In this document: in pieces, positions 53,971 to 63,705 of the stretch
Position numbering within the stretch: position 1 is the stretch's first letter
Layout: each line of letters begins with the position of its first letter
Assembly: GCF_003003995.1 (NCBI RefSeq)
Contig: NZ_PVWF01000001.1
Coordinates: forward strand, 1 to 64,000
Source of the DNA: Pleurocapsa sp. CCALA 161
Lineage (GTDB): Bacteria > Cyanobacteriota > Cyanobacteriia > Cyanobacteriales > Xenococcaceae
Reading direction: 5' to 3'
Length of the DNA: 64,000 bases
Notes under the pieces: generated by a model
Databases searched by the model: none
What the model saw: the letters and a program-made list of their open reading frames with translations, nothing else
Told to the model about the DNA's origin: nothing
Made by a program: the position numbers and the translations under genes

Positions 53971-54033
53971 GTAAGGGCAAATGGCGACGCGAAGCTAACC
54001 CTTTAAAGAATCTTTTAGGGCATTCGCCCCTAC
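53971..54033. repeat. dispersed inverted repeat between recG and sdhB
   Basis: GTAAGGGCAAATG (53971-53983) and CATTCGCCCCTAC (54021-54033) pair with two mismatches around a 37-base interior that includes GCGAAGCTAA...TTTTAGGGC, words also seen inside the cobN insert at 18720-18755. It is a member of the same repeat family as 2387 and 12361. Confidence 0.65.
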
Positions 54034-54093
54034 CCAAAAATCATCTGTTGTAAACTTTAATCGAATTAATATAACTCAATAAACTAACGAATT

Positions 54094-54831
54094 ATGCAAA
54101 TTAACCTCAAAATTTGGCGACAAGAAAACCCAGAAAGCGCAGGTAAATTAGAAGAATATACCGTAGCAGATGCTCACCCCAGTATGTCGTTTATTGAACT
54201 GTTGGATGTTTTAAACGAACAGCTAATTAAAGATCATCAAGAACCTATTGCTTTTGATACTGATTGTGGTGAAGGTATCTGTGGCTCTTGTGGCATGATG
54301 ATTAACGGGGTAGCTCATGGATCACAAAAACAAACGGCGGTGTGCCAGCTACATCTTAGAAGCTTTCAAGACGGAGACACAATAACTGTTGAACCCTGGC
54401 GGGCCAAAGCTTTTCCCATTGTTAAGGATTTAGTAGTTGATCGCTCTGCTTTTGATCGTATTGTGGTTGCGGGGGGTTATGTTTCTGTGAATACTGGTGC
54501 TGCACCCGATGCCAATTCCTTACCTGTGGCTAAAGAAAATAGCGATCGCGCTTTTGATTATGCAGCTTGTATCGGTTGTGGTGCTTGTGTTGCCGCCTGT
54601 CCTAATGCTTCTGCCTCCCTCTTTACCGCAGCTAAAGTTGCTCATCTAGCTTTACTTCCTCAAGGCGCTCCCGAACGCAAACAAAGAGTTTTAAATATGA
54701 CCGCCCAAATGGCAACAGAAGGTTTTGGCGACTGTTCTAATCATGGGGAATGCACGGCTGTATGTCCCAAAGGCGTACCTTTAGAGGCAATTTCTGCCAT
54801 GCGTCGGGAATATATCAAGGCGATGTTTTAG
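54094..54831 (+). CDS. sdhB: succinate dehydrogenase/fumarate reductase iron-sulfur subunit
   Basis: 245 residues. N-terminal [2Fe-2S] ferredoxin domain with CGEGICGSCGMM and a later Cys in AVCQLH. C-terminal domain has CIGCGACVAACPN and CSNHGECTAVCPKG for the [4Fe-4S] and [3Fe-4S] centres. It passes electrons from the flavoprotein SdhA to the quinone pool at the membrane. Cyanobacterial SdhB genes usually stand apart from sdhA, as here. Its last 17 bases overlap the convergent GST gene. Confidence 0.95.
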   Translation: MQINLKIWRQENPESAGKLEEYTVADAHPSMSFIELLDVLNEQLIKDHQEPIAFDTDCGEGICGSCGMMINGVAHGSQKQTAVCQLHLRSFQDGDTITVEPWRAKAFPIVKDLVVDRSAFDRIVVAGGYVSVNTGAAPDANSLPVAKENSDRAFDYAACIGCGACVAACPNASASLFTAAKVAHLALLPQGAPERKQRVLNMTAQMATEGFGDCSNHGECTAVCPKGVPLEAISAMRREYIKAMF

Positions 54832-55504
54832 TTAGTCTTGATTGCTTTTGCTGCCACTGTCTTGCTCTAATTTTTGGCAATTTCTGGATACGCTTGAACC
54901 AATCTTGAATAACTTCGGGGTTGGGTTGGGTTTCTTGCCAAGTTGGGCGTTGCTTTAATTGATTAGACCATAATTCTACTTTGGGATGATTTGAGAAAGT
55001 GACATTTAAATCAGGCAACCAAATAATGACCGATCCTGCAACAATTTCGGCTAGGCTAATTTGATCTCCAGCAATATATAAACCATCGTCAAGCTGCGTC
55101 TCTAAAAAATTAAGCATTGCAGTTATTTGCTGGTTAGCCTGATCAATCGCATTTTCGTTGTTAGTTACACGAATCAGAGTGAGCATAGCTGGAATCAACT
55201 CATGTAGTGTCAGCATTTCTATCATTCGGACAATAGTTAATGTTTTAATATCTTTGGGTAAAAAGCAAGGAGTTGGATACTTAAGTTCGAGATAGTTCAA
55301 AATGCTTGAAGATTCAAAGATAGAAAAGTCGTTATCTACTAGTACAGGAACACGCCCAAAAGGGTTGATTGCTAAAAACTTAGGCTGCCATTGATCTCCA
55401 TCAAGTGCTAATTCAATTAATTCAAAGGGCAGTTTTTTTTCTAGTAATGCAATCCATACAGAACGAGAATACAGTGAAAATTTTTGATAGTAAAACTTCA
55501 GCAT
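54815..55504 (-). CDS. glutathione S-transferase family protein
   Basis: 229 residues. Thioredoxin-like N-terminal domain starting MLKFYYQKFSLYSRSVWIAL, the cis-Pro in FGRVPVLVDND and the ESSSILNYLE motif that binds the gamma-glutamyl part of glutathione. The C-terminal helical domain has GDQISLAEIVAGSVI, the N-capping motif of GSTs. The Ser in SLYSRSVW is the likely active residue. Cytoplasmic; the substrate is unknown (detoxification or an isomerase). Its stop overlaps the sdhB stop on the other strand. Confidence 0.92.
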   Translation of the reverse strand: MLKFYYQKFSLYSRSVWIALLEKKLPFELIELALDGDQWQPKFLAINPFGRVPVLVDNDFSIFESSSILNYLELKYPTPCFLPKDIKTLTIVRMIEMLTLHELIPAMLTLIRVTNNENAIDQANQQITAMLNFLETQLDDGLYIAGDQISLAEIVAGSVIIWLPDLNVTFSNHPKVELWSNQLKQRPTWQETQPNPEVIQDWFKRIQKLPKIRARQWQQKQSRLTKTSP

Positions 55505-55571
55505 AAGATTTATGGTCAGCTAATTTCGTTAATTGAGTGGAAATAGTTTATTCTTTTGCTTTAATTAACAA

Positions 55572-57536
55572 TTATTTTGGGCATTGATTTTGAGCCAACT
55601 TGGTAGCAGCCTGATTTAGATAAAGTTGACGTTGACCGTTAATGATGTATGCTGGGCTTGCTCCTTGGGGAAGATTGAGAGCAAGAGGATCGCTATTGTC
55701 ATTGGGTTGGCGTAGAAAATCAGTCAGAAATACCACAGGGCGATCGCTATCCCAGTAAGTTTGTAGTTCAGTTTGAGTAATTAAATATTCAGGAGAAGAG
55801 CCAGGAAACTCTGGAGGAATACGGTTCTTGCCACCGTCAGCAAGAATTAATACAGTACGGTAGGTACTGTTAGCCACGGTAGTCCATCCTGATTCGGCTC
55901 TATTTTGGTGATAATCTTTGGTTTTGCCCTGATTAAGATAATAGCCAATCGCTCCTGCTGCACCAATTTCTCGCGATCCTTCATAGATCCAAAGAGTGTC
56001 GATACTAAGACAAGCATTTGCCTGTTGGACAAGATTTTTGGATGAGCGAATATCTTGATAGATTGCAAATCCTCTAATTGTAGTCAGATAAGTGAGCATT
56101 AAGACGATGACCAATGGTAACCAAGCCCAAGCAGAACGTTTGAGCATGGCAACTCCTGAAGCGAGACAGCCTGTTCCTAAAGAAATCGCCACAATTATCA
56201 TTAACCTAGAAATTTCTGCCGTTTGCAACAACTCAGGTAACAGGTTTACTACACTAGGTAAGAATGTAATCAAACCATAGCAGGTAACTCCTAAGATTAA
56301 AGCGATCGCACCATATAGATCTACTGTTTTAGTTGAGAGAACCTGATTTGCCACCTGCGCCGAGGATTTACAAAGAGTAACGATTGCAGCAGGATAGACA
56401 GCATTAGATGTTGAGTAGCCAACAAATGTAGAGGACGTTCCTAGAGATTGAACTTTAATTTTAGTTGGACGATAACGCTTTGACCACCAGCCAGCACACA
56501 GGATAATGTAGGGAGGAATAGCAGGAATACTATAGTAAATTAGGCGAGAAGAAAGGGGGAGAAACAAAATTATCGGTAAAATTGCAGCGGAAGCTAGTAA
56601 GAAGATGCCGTCACTATTTTTACGATCTAAGAGAGAAGCATTAGCTAGAAATCCTCGCTGCCAATCTTGAGTAGCCGATTTAATTACCGAGGGCAAAAAT
56701 AAGACCCAAGGAAAGCACCAGCAGGCTGTAATTGCTAAATAACCAACGGCGCTAACTTTAGAAACTTCGTAGTCTGGAGGATAACGGCGATCTAATAGCC
56801 GATCAAAATGTTCGTTAACAATAAAATAGTGCCAAAAACCAGGATTAGCTCGCTCTACCGCAATAAACCAGGGGAGAATAATTGCCAGCATTAATAGTAA
56901 CCCTTGATAGATTTTAATGCGTCCTAAAATTTTGAAATCTCGTCGGACAACAATTAATCCTAAACATCCTAGTAGTGGAAAAACCACCCCAATTAATCCT
57001 TTAGTCAAAACACATAAAGCCAGAGAAATATATGTTCCCCACCAGTTGAGGCGATGGGGTTGATAAAGCGATCGCCAAAGAAAATAATTGCTACTAACCA
57101 GCAATGTCGCTAGTAAGGCATCAATTAAGATTTGATGGGTAAAAATAAACCAGCCGAGAGTTACAGAAAGCATTAACGCAGCAACTCGACTAGAATCAAT
57201 ACCCCAAAGTTCTCTCGTCCATTTCCAGGTAATAACTATGCCGATCCAGCCAGCTAGACCAATAGGTAGTCTAGCAGCAAACTCGGTTGAACCAAAAATC
57301 CCTGTGGTTAAGGCAATCAACCAATATAATAGGGGTGGTTTATTGAGATAGGGTGAACCATTGAGGTGAGGAGTAACCCAATCATGTCGCCACAGCATTT
57401 CTTGACCAACCATGGCAAAATGACCTTCATGGGGTTCATATAATCCATAGCTACCAATACCCAAGAGCGTTACTATTAATGCCAGTAAGAGAATCGAAAT
57501 ATCGACCCAGTATAGATTTTTAATAGTAAATCGCAT
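55572..57536 (-). CDS. GT39-like membrane glycosyltransferase (ArnT/PMT type)
   Basis: 654 residues with about 11-13 transmembrane helices. After the first helix the periplasmic loop has YEPHEGHFAMVGQEML, where ArnT/PMT-family enzymes carry the catalytic acidic residues, followed by PYLNKPPLLYWLIAL. A long C-terminal soluble part (about residues 500-654) faces the outside. Family members use polyprenyl-phosphate sugars to modify lipid A, proteins or glycans. Donor and acceptor are unknown here. It is the same direction as the GST gene but 67 bases apart. Confidence 0.85.
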   Translation of the reverse strand: MRFTIKNLYWVDISILLLALIVTLLGIGSYGLYEPHEGHFAMVGQEMLWRHDWVTPHLNGSPYLNKPPLLYWLIALTTGIFGSTEFAARLPIGLAGWIGIVITWKWTRELWGIDSSRVAALMLSVTLGWFIFTHQILIDALLATLLVSSNYFLWRSLYQPHRLNWWGTYISLALCVLTKGLIGVVFPLLGCLGLIVVRRDFKILGRIKIYQGLLLMLAIILPWFIAVERANPGFWHYFIVNEHFDRLLDRRYPPDYEVSKVSAVGYLAITACWCFPWVLFLPSVIKSATQDWQRGFLANASLLDRKNSDGIFLLASAAILPIILFLPLSSRLIYYSIPAIPPYIILCAGWWSKRYRPTKIKVQSLGTSSTFVGYSTSNAVYPAAIVTLCKSSAQVANQVLSTKTVDLYGAIALILGVTCYGLITFLPSVVNLLPELLQTAEISRLMIIVAISLGTGCLASGVAMLKRSAWAWLPLVIVLMLTYLTTIRGFAIYQDIRSSKNLVQQANACLSIDTLWIYEGSREIGAAGAIGYYLNQGKTKDYHQNRAESGWTTVANSTYRTVLILADGGKNRIPPEFPGSSPEYLITQTELQTYWDSDRPVVFLTDFLRQPNDNSDPLALNLPQGASPAYIINGQRQLYLNQAATKLAQNQCPK

Positions 57537-57736
57537 TTTCGGCTATTTTATTTTATTTAATAGATATTTTAGTCGCATCATGGTCAATTCTCGAAAATAC
57601 TCAATTACTCAATCTAGTTTCAGGGGCAAGAGTTGTTTTTTCATTTAGACTGGCAATTTTTCTAGTAGAGTCGATCCCTGTTTATAGATAAACTTAAGTA
57701 ATAGTTATTTCATACCAAGGATTGATTACAAAGAGG

Positions 57737-59209
57737 ATGCAAATCAAAGCAACTGAGCAAGCATTATTAGACTGGACTGGAGATCTGCTAGCAGTGGGTA
57801 TTACTGAGGGTGAAACAAAGCTCACAGGAGATTTGGCAACCCTCGATGAAAAATTAGCAGGGACAATTGCTGATTTAATTGCTGAAGATGAGTTTGAAGG
57901 TAAATCTGGCACTACCGTAGTTGGTCGTGTGGGTGGTAAAAATACCGTGCGTAAAATTGCTTTAATTGGTTTAGGCAAAGCAGAGGATTTAACTATCAAT
58001 AGCTGGCGCAATGCTGCTGCGGAAATCGCCCGTTTAGCTAAGAAAGAAAAAACGTTGGGGATTAGTCTACCCCTTGGTTCAGCATCCGCTCCAGATGTCG
58101 CTCAGGCAATGACTGAAGCAATTATTTTAGCACTTCATGAAGACAATCGCTTTAAGTCTGAACCAGAATCAAAAAAACCAAAACTAGAGACTGTCGAACT
58201 AATTGGTTTAGCAGGACAAGACGAGGCGATTAGTCGAGGTTCAACCATCGCCGATGGCGTGATCTTAGCTAGGGAATTAGTTAATGCTCCAGCCAACGAA
58301 GTTACCCCTGTAACTATGGCCCAAACAGCGCAACAGTTAGCCACAGACTATGGTTTAGAAATTAAGATTTTAGAAGCAGCCGACTGCGCTCAGTTTGAAC
58401 AGGGGATGGGGGCATATCTTGGGGTAGGACAAGCTTCAGAAATTCCCCCCAAGTTTATTCATCTGATTTATAAGCCTCAAGGAACAGCAAAACGCAAGGT
58501 AGCGATTGTGGGTAAGAGTCTCACCTTTGATTCTGGTGGTTTAAACCTCAAGCCTAGCGGTAGCGGTATCGAAACCATGAAGATGGATATGGGTGGCGGT
58601 GCTGCTACTCTGGGGGCAGCTAAAGCGATCGCGCAACTTAAACCAGATACCGAGGTTCACTTTATCTGTGCAGCGACAGAAAATATGATTAGCGGCAAGG
58701 CAATGCACCCAGGAGATATCCTCAAAGCTGCTAACGGCAAGACAATTGAGGTTAACAATACTGATGCTGAGGGCAGATTAACCCTAGCCGATGCCTTGAT
58801 CTACGCTGAAACTTTAGAAGTAGATGCGATCGTCGATCTGGCTACTCTTACAGGTGCTTGCATTGTCGCTTTAGGTAACGATATTGCTGGGTTGTGGAGT
58901 ACTGATGATGCTTTGACAGCAGAAATGAAAGCGGCTGCGGAATCAGCAGGAGAAAAATTCTGGCAGTTGCCCATGGAAGAGAAATATTTTGAAGGCTTAA
59001 AGTCGCAAATTGCTGACATGAAAAATACTGGACCTCGTGCGGGTGGCTCAATTACGGCAGCACTATTTCTCAAGCAGTTTATCAAGGATACACCTTGGAT
59101 GCATTTAGACGTGGCAGGTCCAGTTTGGGCAGAGTCTTCTGGAGGGATTAATAATAAAGGAGCCACTGGTTTCCCTGTAAGAACTTTAGTTAATTGGGTG
59201 AGCAACTAA
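57737..59209 (+). CDS. pepA: leucyl aminopeptidase (M17)
   Basis: 490 residues starting at ATG 57737 ([20 protein letters not shown], as in cyanobacterial homologues); TTG 57722 in frame is less likely. Hexameric cytosolic dizinc peptidase that removes N-terminal residues. The N-terminal macro-like domain is followed by the catalytic domain with [20 protein letters not shown], the signature [17 protein letters not shown] with the metal ligands, and [17 protein letters not shown]. All metal-binding Asp, Glu and Lys positions appear intact. Confidence 0.96.
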   Translation: MQIKATEQALLDWTGDLLAVGITEGETKLTGDLATLDEKLAGTIADLIAEDEFEGKSGTTVVGRVGGKNTVRKIALIGLGKAEDLTINSWRNAAAEIARLAKKEKTLGISLPLGSASAPDVAQAMTEAIILALHEDNRFKSEPESKKPKLETVELIGLAGQDEAISRGSTIADGVILARELVNAPANEVTPVTMAQTAQQLATDYGLEIKILEAADCAQFEQGMGAYLGVGQASEIPPKFIHLIYKPQGTAKRKVAIVGKSLTFDSGGLNLKPSGSGIETMKMDMGGGAATLGAAKAIAQLKPDTEVHFICAATENMISGKAMHPGDILKAANGKTIEVNNTDAEGRLTLADALIYAETLEVDAIVDLATLTGACIVALGNDIAGLWSTDDALTAEMKAAAESAGEKFWQLPMEEKYFEGLKSQIADMKNTGPRAGGSITAALFLKQFIKDTPWMHLDVAGPVWAESSGGINNKGATGFPVRTLVNWVSN

Positions 59210-59421
59210 ATTAACCCTGCTTGGTAGACACAGCAGATCTAGATTGGTAAGTTGACAATTTCCACAACTCCTGACACCATTGTGTCCATGTATCTAAAGA
59301 TACAAAAATAATGCCATATCGTTGTTAACTTTAAGATTGTTCTGTGTGTTAACTAAGCAGTTAATAATAGAGCGATCGCATTGATAATACGAGCTAATTT
59401 TCTTTTTTAGGTGTGAGGAAA

Positions 59422-61077
59422 ATGTCTAAATTAATCCGTAACTTATTGCTGGTTTCTCCAGCAATGCTTTGTTTTGTGCTAGGTTCTCAACTGCAAGCTT
59501 CTGCTCAAGCAACTTCAGGTGCAGACAGCAATTTTACTAGTAATTCTCCATTACTTAATCAGATTAATAATTATAGTCAGGAAGGCACAAGCAATTCGAG
59601 TAATCAGGTGACCAATGTTAACCAATTACGAGACGTATCTCCTACTGACTGGGCTTATGAAGCACTCCGTAGCTTAGTAGATCGCTATGGCTGTATTGCT
59701 GGTTTCCCCAATCAAACTTACCGTGGCAGTCAACCTTTGACACGTTATGAGTTTGCTGCTGGTTTAAACTCTTGTTTGAATCAAATTGAGCGTTTAATCG
59801 CTTCTCAAGATTCTGTATCTTCTGAAGACTTAGAAACCATAAGTCGTTTAAATCAAGAGTTTCAAGCCGAATTGGCAACTCTTGGTGGTCGCGTAGACGA
59901 AATTGAAACTCGCACTGCTGCTTTAGAAGATAGTCAGTTTTCTACTACTACTAAATTACAAGGAGAAGCTGTCTTTGGGATTAGCAATGAGTTCAATAAC
60001 TCCGACTTGAATGAAGTAGTATTTCAAGACCGAGTACGTTTGAATTTTGTTTCTAGTTTCTTTGGCGAAGACTCTCTTTATACTCGTTTAGATGCAAGTA
60101 ATGCAGCAGATTCTGGTTTTCAAACTACCAGCAATGAAGGCGAAGCGAATGAAGTGGCAGCGCCTTTAGATACTGGTGCTTTAACTTACCAAACTGGCCC
60201 AACTGACGGGAATAATGTAGTTCTCGGCTGGTTGGCTTATTACTTCCCTATCGGTGACAAAGTCGATGTTTATCTGCCTGCTGCTTTTCCTCTGTGGCAA
60301 GATTTTGTTCCTACTCTCAGCCCTTACTTAGACACCTTTACTGGTGCAACGGGTTCTCTCTCTAGCTTTGCTGAATCTAGCCCCATTTATAAAATTGGTC
60401 TTGCCAGCGGTGGTGGTGTTGGTTTCAATTTTAACCCCACAGATTTTGTTACTGTTAGTGCTGGTTATTTTGGCGGTGACTCTGCCAATCCGTTTGAGGC
60501 TGAGGACGGCGGTCTTTTCAACGAAGAATACTCTGCCTTAGGTCAAGTTACCCTAAGTTTCTTAGATGATAAGCTTCAGCTTGCTGGTACTTATGTATTA
60601 GGTAAGTTTGGTGCATCAGACAACACTATCTATGACTTAGGAGTTGGTACTGGCGATGCCAGACAACCTTTTGGCGAGAATGGAGGGGAAGTTTCCACTA
60701 ACTCTTATGGTTTAGAGGCAGCTTTTCAACTTGGCGATCGCATTGCCTTAAATGCTTTTGGCATGTTAACCAAGGCTCAACAGTCTGACGGTCCTGATGA
60801 TGCTGATATTTATTCCTATGGTGGAGGTGTGTCATTCCCCGATTTAGGTAAAGAAGGTAACTTAGCTTCCTTGTTTGTGGGTGCAGAACCATATGTTGAT
60901 TCTGCTTCAAATGGTGCTGGTGAAGACGCGCCAATTCATATTGAAGGTTTGTATAAGTATCAGTTCAACGACAATATTTCGCTCACTCCAGGTGTTGTCT
61001 ATGTCATCAATCCCAATGGTTCATCTGATGACGAAGATGCCTTAATTGGTGTAATGAGAACTACCTTTACGTTCTAA
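59422..61077 (+). CDS. SLH-domain outer-membrane porin (SomA/OprB type)
   Basis: About 551 residues; ATG 59422 is preferred over GTG 59413, and a GAGGAA ribosome-like sequence lies just upstream. Signal peptide at residues 1-30 (LLLVSPAMLCFVLGSQLQASAQA). One SLH domain near 60-110 (DVSPTDWAYEALRSLVDRYG, then GFPNQTYRGSQPLTRYEFAA) tethers it to peptidoglycan-linked polymers. A short coiled coil (about 115-150) is followed by a beta barrel, ending in the typical aromatic residue (MRTTFTF). These are the main outer-membrane proteins of cyanobacteria and pass ions and small solutes. Confidence 0.93.
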   Translation: MSKLIRNLLLVSPAMLCFVLGSQLQASAQATSGADSNFTSNSPLLNQINNYSQEGTSNSSNQVTNVNQLRDVSPTDWAYEALRSLVDRYGCIAGFPNQTYRGSQPLTRYEFAAGLNSCLNQIERLIASQDSVSSEDLETISRLNQEFQAELATLGGRVDEIETRTAALEDSQFSTTTKLQGEAVFGISNEFNNSDLNEVVFQDRVRLNFVSSFFGEDSLYTRLDASNAADSGFQTTSNEGEANEVAAPLDTGALTYQTGPTDGNNVVLGWLAYYFPIGDKVDVYLPAAFPLWQDFVPTLSPYLDTFTGATGSLSSFAESSPIYKIGLASGGGVGFNFNPTDFVTVSAGYFGGDSANPFEAEDGGLFNEEYSALGQVTLSFLDDKLQLAGTYVLGKFGASDNTIYDLGVGTGDARQPFGENGGEVSTNSYGLEAAFQLGDRIALNAFGMLTKAQQSDGPDDADIYSYGGGVSFPDLGKEGNLASLFVGAEPYVDSASNGAGEDAPIHIEGLYKYQFNDNISLTPGVVYVINPNGSSDDEDALIGVMRTTFTF

Positions 61078-61315
61078 GACTCAAGGCGATATTCAAAGCG
61101 ATCGCCAATTGATAATTTGCCAGATTTTGCCAGACTGTAGCTTAAACTATGGTCTTTTTTTTGCCAAAATATAAGATCTGGAGATTATTGAAGATTACTA
61201 AAGATTAAATCATCTAGAAGTGTTTTTTTGTTGAGTAAAAATCACTCTTATACTCTAGTAATTATTCAATTAACCTGTAAACAGACATAATTTAAATAAA
61301 AGGAATTAATTATCT

Positions 61316-62515
61316 GTGACTGAGATTGCAACTAGCCAGCCAAGCACGTCGCCAGTAGATTACGATATTGAATCGACAGTACTATCAAGATATCAAGAAG
61401 GTGCTAGAGAACAGCAGCCAAGTTTATGTTGTCCGACGGAATATGCAGGTAACTATACGGAAAATTTGCCAGCAGAAATTATTGCTAAAGACTATGGTTG
61501 TGGAGATCCTACCCGCTATGTTAATGAGGGAGAAATTGTCGTTGATTTAGGTTCAGGGGCGGGAAAAAACTGCTATATTTTGGCGCAAAAAGTAGGGGAG
61601 TTGGGGAAAATCATCGGTGTAGATTTTAATGATGAGATGCTGAATTTAGCGCGCAAGTATCAGCAAGAAATGGCGGATAAGCTAGGCTATGGCAACACTG
61701 AGTTTGTTAAGGGAAAAATTCAGGATTTAAAATTACCTTTAGATCAACTAGAAACCTGGTTACAGAATAATCCGGTAACATCAGTAGACCAGATGGTTGC
61801 CTATGAAGTAGAGTGCGATCGCCTCAGACAAGAACAGCCTTTAATTGCCGAAAATAGCGTTGATGTAGTAATTTCTAACTGTGTTCTCAACTTAGTTCGT
61901 CCTCAAGACAAACAGCAACTATTTAAAGAGATCTTCCGCGTACTCAAACGAGGTGGTAGAGCAGTTATTTCTGATATCGTCTGTGACGAAGATCCCACTT
62001 CTAAAATCATGCAAGATGCCGATCTGTGGAGTGGCTGCATTGCAGGGGCATTTAGAGAAGATTTGTTCTTGAAAATGTTTGAAGATGCTGGGTTTTATGG
62101 GGTAGAAATCCTGAAGCGAGAAGAAACTCCTTGGCAGGTAATTGATGGCGTTGAATTTCGTTCTATGACCGTCAGAGCCTACAAAGGCAAAGAAGGCATT
62201 TGCTTAGAAAGAAAGCAGTCTATTGTTTATAAAGGACCTTGGAAACAGGTAATAGATGATGATGGTCATGTTTTCTGTCGAGGAGAAAGAATGGCGGTTT
62301 GCGACAAGACCTATAACATTATGACTAGCTGCTGTAGTCCTTATCATAGCGATGTAATCGGGATCGAACCCTATGAGAATATTGCTTTAGAAGCAGCAGC
62401 AGAATTTAACTGTAAAACCAAAGCCATACGCCACGCTAGAGAAACTAAAGGTTTAGAATACAATCTAACCGAAACTAATAGTGATGACTGTTGTTCCCCT
62501 GGAACTTGCTGTTGA
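61316..62515 (+). CDS. arsM: ArsM-type arsenic methyltransferase with extended C-terminus
   Basis: 399 residues; GTG start at 61316 with ribosome site AAGGAA upstream. SAM-binding motif VVDLGSGAGKNCYILAQKVG near residue 77. Cysteines fit the ArsM arsenite-binding pattern: the CC pair in LCCPTEYAG, Cys in YGCGDPTRY, SNCVLNLV and SGCIAGAF. A C-terminal half with more cysteines (MTSCCSPYH and the end DDCCSPGTCC) is found in arsenosugar-type ArsM. It would methylate As(III) as the first step to arsenosugars, with the radical SAM protein at 63706 as next step. Downstream are a PiT-family transporter (42 bases) and that enzyme, likely one operon. Confidence 0.85.
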   Translation: MTEIATSQPSTSPVDYDIESTVLSRYQEGAREQQPSLCCPTEYAGNYTENLPAEIIAKDYGCGDPTRYVNEGEIVVDLGSGAGKNCYILAQKVGELGKIIGVDFNDEMLNLARKYQQEMADKLGYGNTEFVKGKIQDLKLPLDQLETWLQNNPVTSVDQMVAYEVECDRLRQEQPLIAENSVDVVISNCVLNLVRPQDKQQLFKEIFRVLKRGGRAVISDIVCDEDPTSKIMQDADLWSGCIAGAFREDLFLKMFEDAGFYGVEILKREETPWQVIDGVEFRSMTVRAYKGKEGICLERKQSIVYKGPWKQVIDDDGHVFCRGERMAVCDKTYNIMTSCCSPYHSDVIGIEPYENIALEAAAEFNCKTKAIRHARETKGLEYNLTETNSDDCCSPGTCC

Positions 62516-62557
62516 TTAGTAATTAGTTAATAAGTAAGTAAGCAGTAATCAGTAATC

Positions 62558-63658
62558 ATGTGGACTATAGCTATTTTTGCAGTCACGGTCTTTTTAGCCT
62601 ACGCTAATGGTGCGAACGATAATTTTAAAGGGGTAGCAACTCTTTTTGGTAGTAAAACTACTAATTACAATGTTGCTATTTGGTGGGCGACGGCTACCAC
62701 ATTTGCGGGTTCACTCTGCTCGGTAATTCTTGCCAATGCCTTATTACAAAGCTTTTCAGGTAAAGGATTAGTGCCAGATGCGATCGCCGATACTAATTCT
62801 TTCCATTTAGCAGTTGCTTTCGGGGCAGCAGTTACCGTGATCTTGGCTACTGTTACAGGGTTTCCTATTTCTACCACCCACGGTATTACAGGGGCTTTAA
62901 CGGGCGCTGGGTTAGCGGCAATTGGCACAGAATTAAACTTTGCTGCCTTGGGTAAATCCTTTTTTATTCCTCTGCTAATTAGTCCTCTAATGGCGATCGC
63001 TTTAGGAATAGGTATTTATAGTCTCTTGCATTATGGTCGCATTGTGTTGAAAATCGAAAAAGCTTGGTGTGTCTGTGTTGGTAGTAAACAAAAATTAGTG
63101 CCTGTTGGTAGTGAAAAACAATTCACCCAAACTTCAGAAATTACCCTTGATACAGTTGAAAACTGTAACCAGCATTATGTTGGTAATTTTTGGGGCATTA
63201 ACAGTCAAAAGCTAGTGGATGGCTGTCACTTTTTGAGTGCAGGGGCAGTTAGTTTTGCTAGAGGTTTAAATGATACTCCCAAGATTGTCGCTCTACTATT
63301 AACGGTAACGGCTTTTTCGATTAAAGGAGGAATGTTAGCAGTGGGCTTAGGGATGGCAATAGGAGGCTTATTGAATGCTCGTAAAGTAGCAATGACTATG
63401 AGCAATAAGATCACTACTCTTAACCCAGGTAAAGGTTTAGCAGCCAACCTAGTTACAAGCTTTTTAGTTATTTTTGCTAGTCGCTTAGGTGTTCCCGTTT
63501 CTACAACTCATGTTTCTGTCGGTTCCATATTTGGCGTAGGGGTTGTCTCGCAAACTGCTAATTTGGGGGTATTTTCCAAGGTTTTAAGTTCATGGGTTTT
63601 AACCTTGCCGATCGCAGCTATTATCAGTGGGATTATGTACTTGGTATTGCCAAAATGA
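62558..63658 (+). CDS. PiT-family inorganic phosphate (arsenate?) transporter
   Basis: 366 residues, ten or so transmembrane helices in two inverted repeats. The signature is in both halves: ANGANDNFKGVATLFGSKTT near the start and ARGLNDTPKIVALLL near 225. Conserved PISTTHG and PVSTTHV segments are the repeated substrate-binding helices. It is shorter than ordinary PiT proteins (about 410-530). Its place between arsM and an arsS-type gene suggests a job in handling arsenate or phosphate, or export of arsenic compounds; this is inference. It may simply be a phosphate permease. Confidence 0.88.
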   Translation: MWTIAIFAVTVFLAYANGANDNFKGVATLFGSKTTNYNVAIWWATATTFAGSLCSVILANALLQSFSGKGLVPDAIADTNSFHLAVAFGAAVTVILATVTGFPISTTHGITGALTGAGLAAIGTELNFAALGKSFFIPLLISPLMAIALGIGIYSLLHYGRIVLKIEKAWCVCVGSKQKLVPVGSEKQFTQTSEITLDTVENCNQHYVGNFWGINSQKLVDGCHFLSAGAVSFARGLNDTPKIVALLLTVTAFSIKGGMLAVGLGMAIGGLLNARKVAMTMSNKITTLNPGKGLAANLVTSFLVIFASRLGVPVSTTHVSVGSIFGVGVVSQTANLGVFSKVLSSWVLTLPIAAIISGIMYLVLPK

Positions 63659-63705
63659 ACAGTGAGTAATAAGTAATAAGCAATTAATAAAAACAAAAAA
63701 TATTT

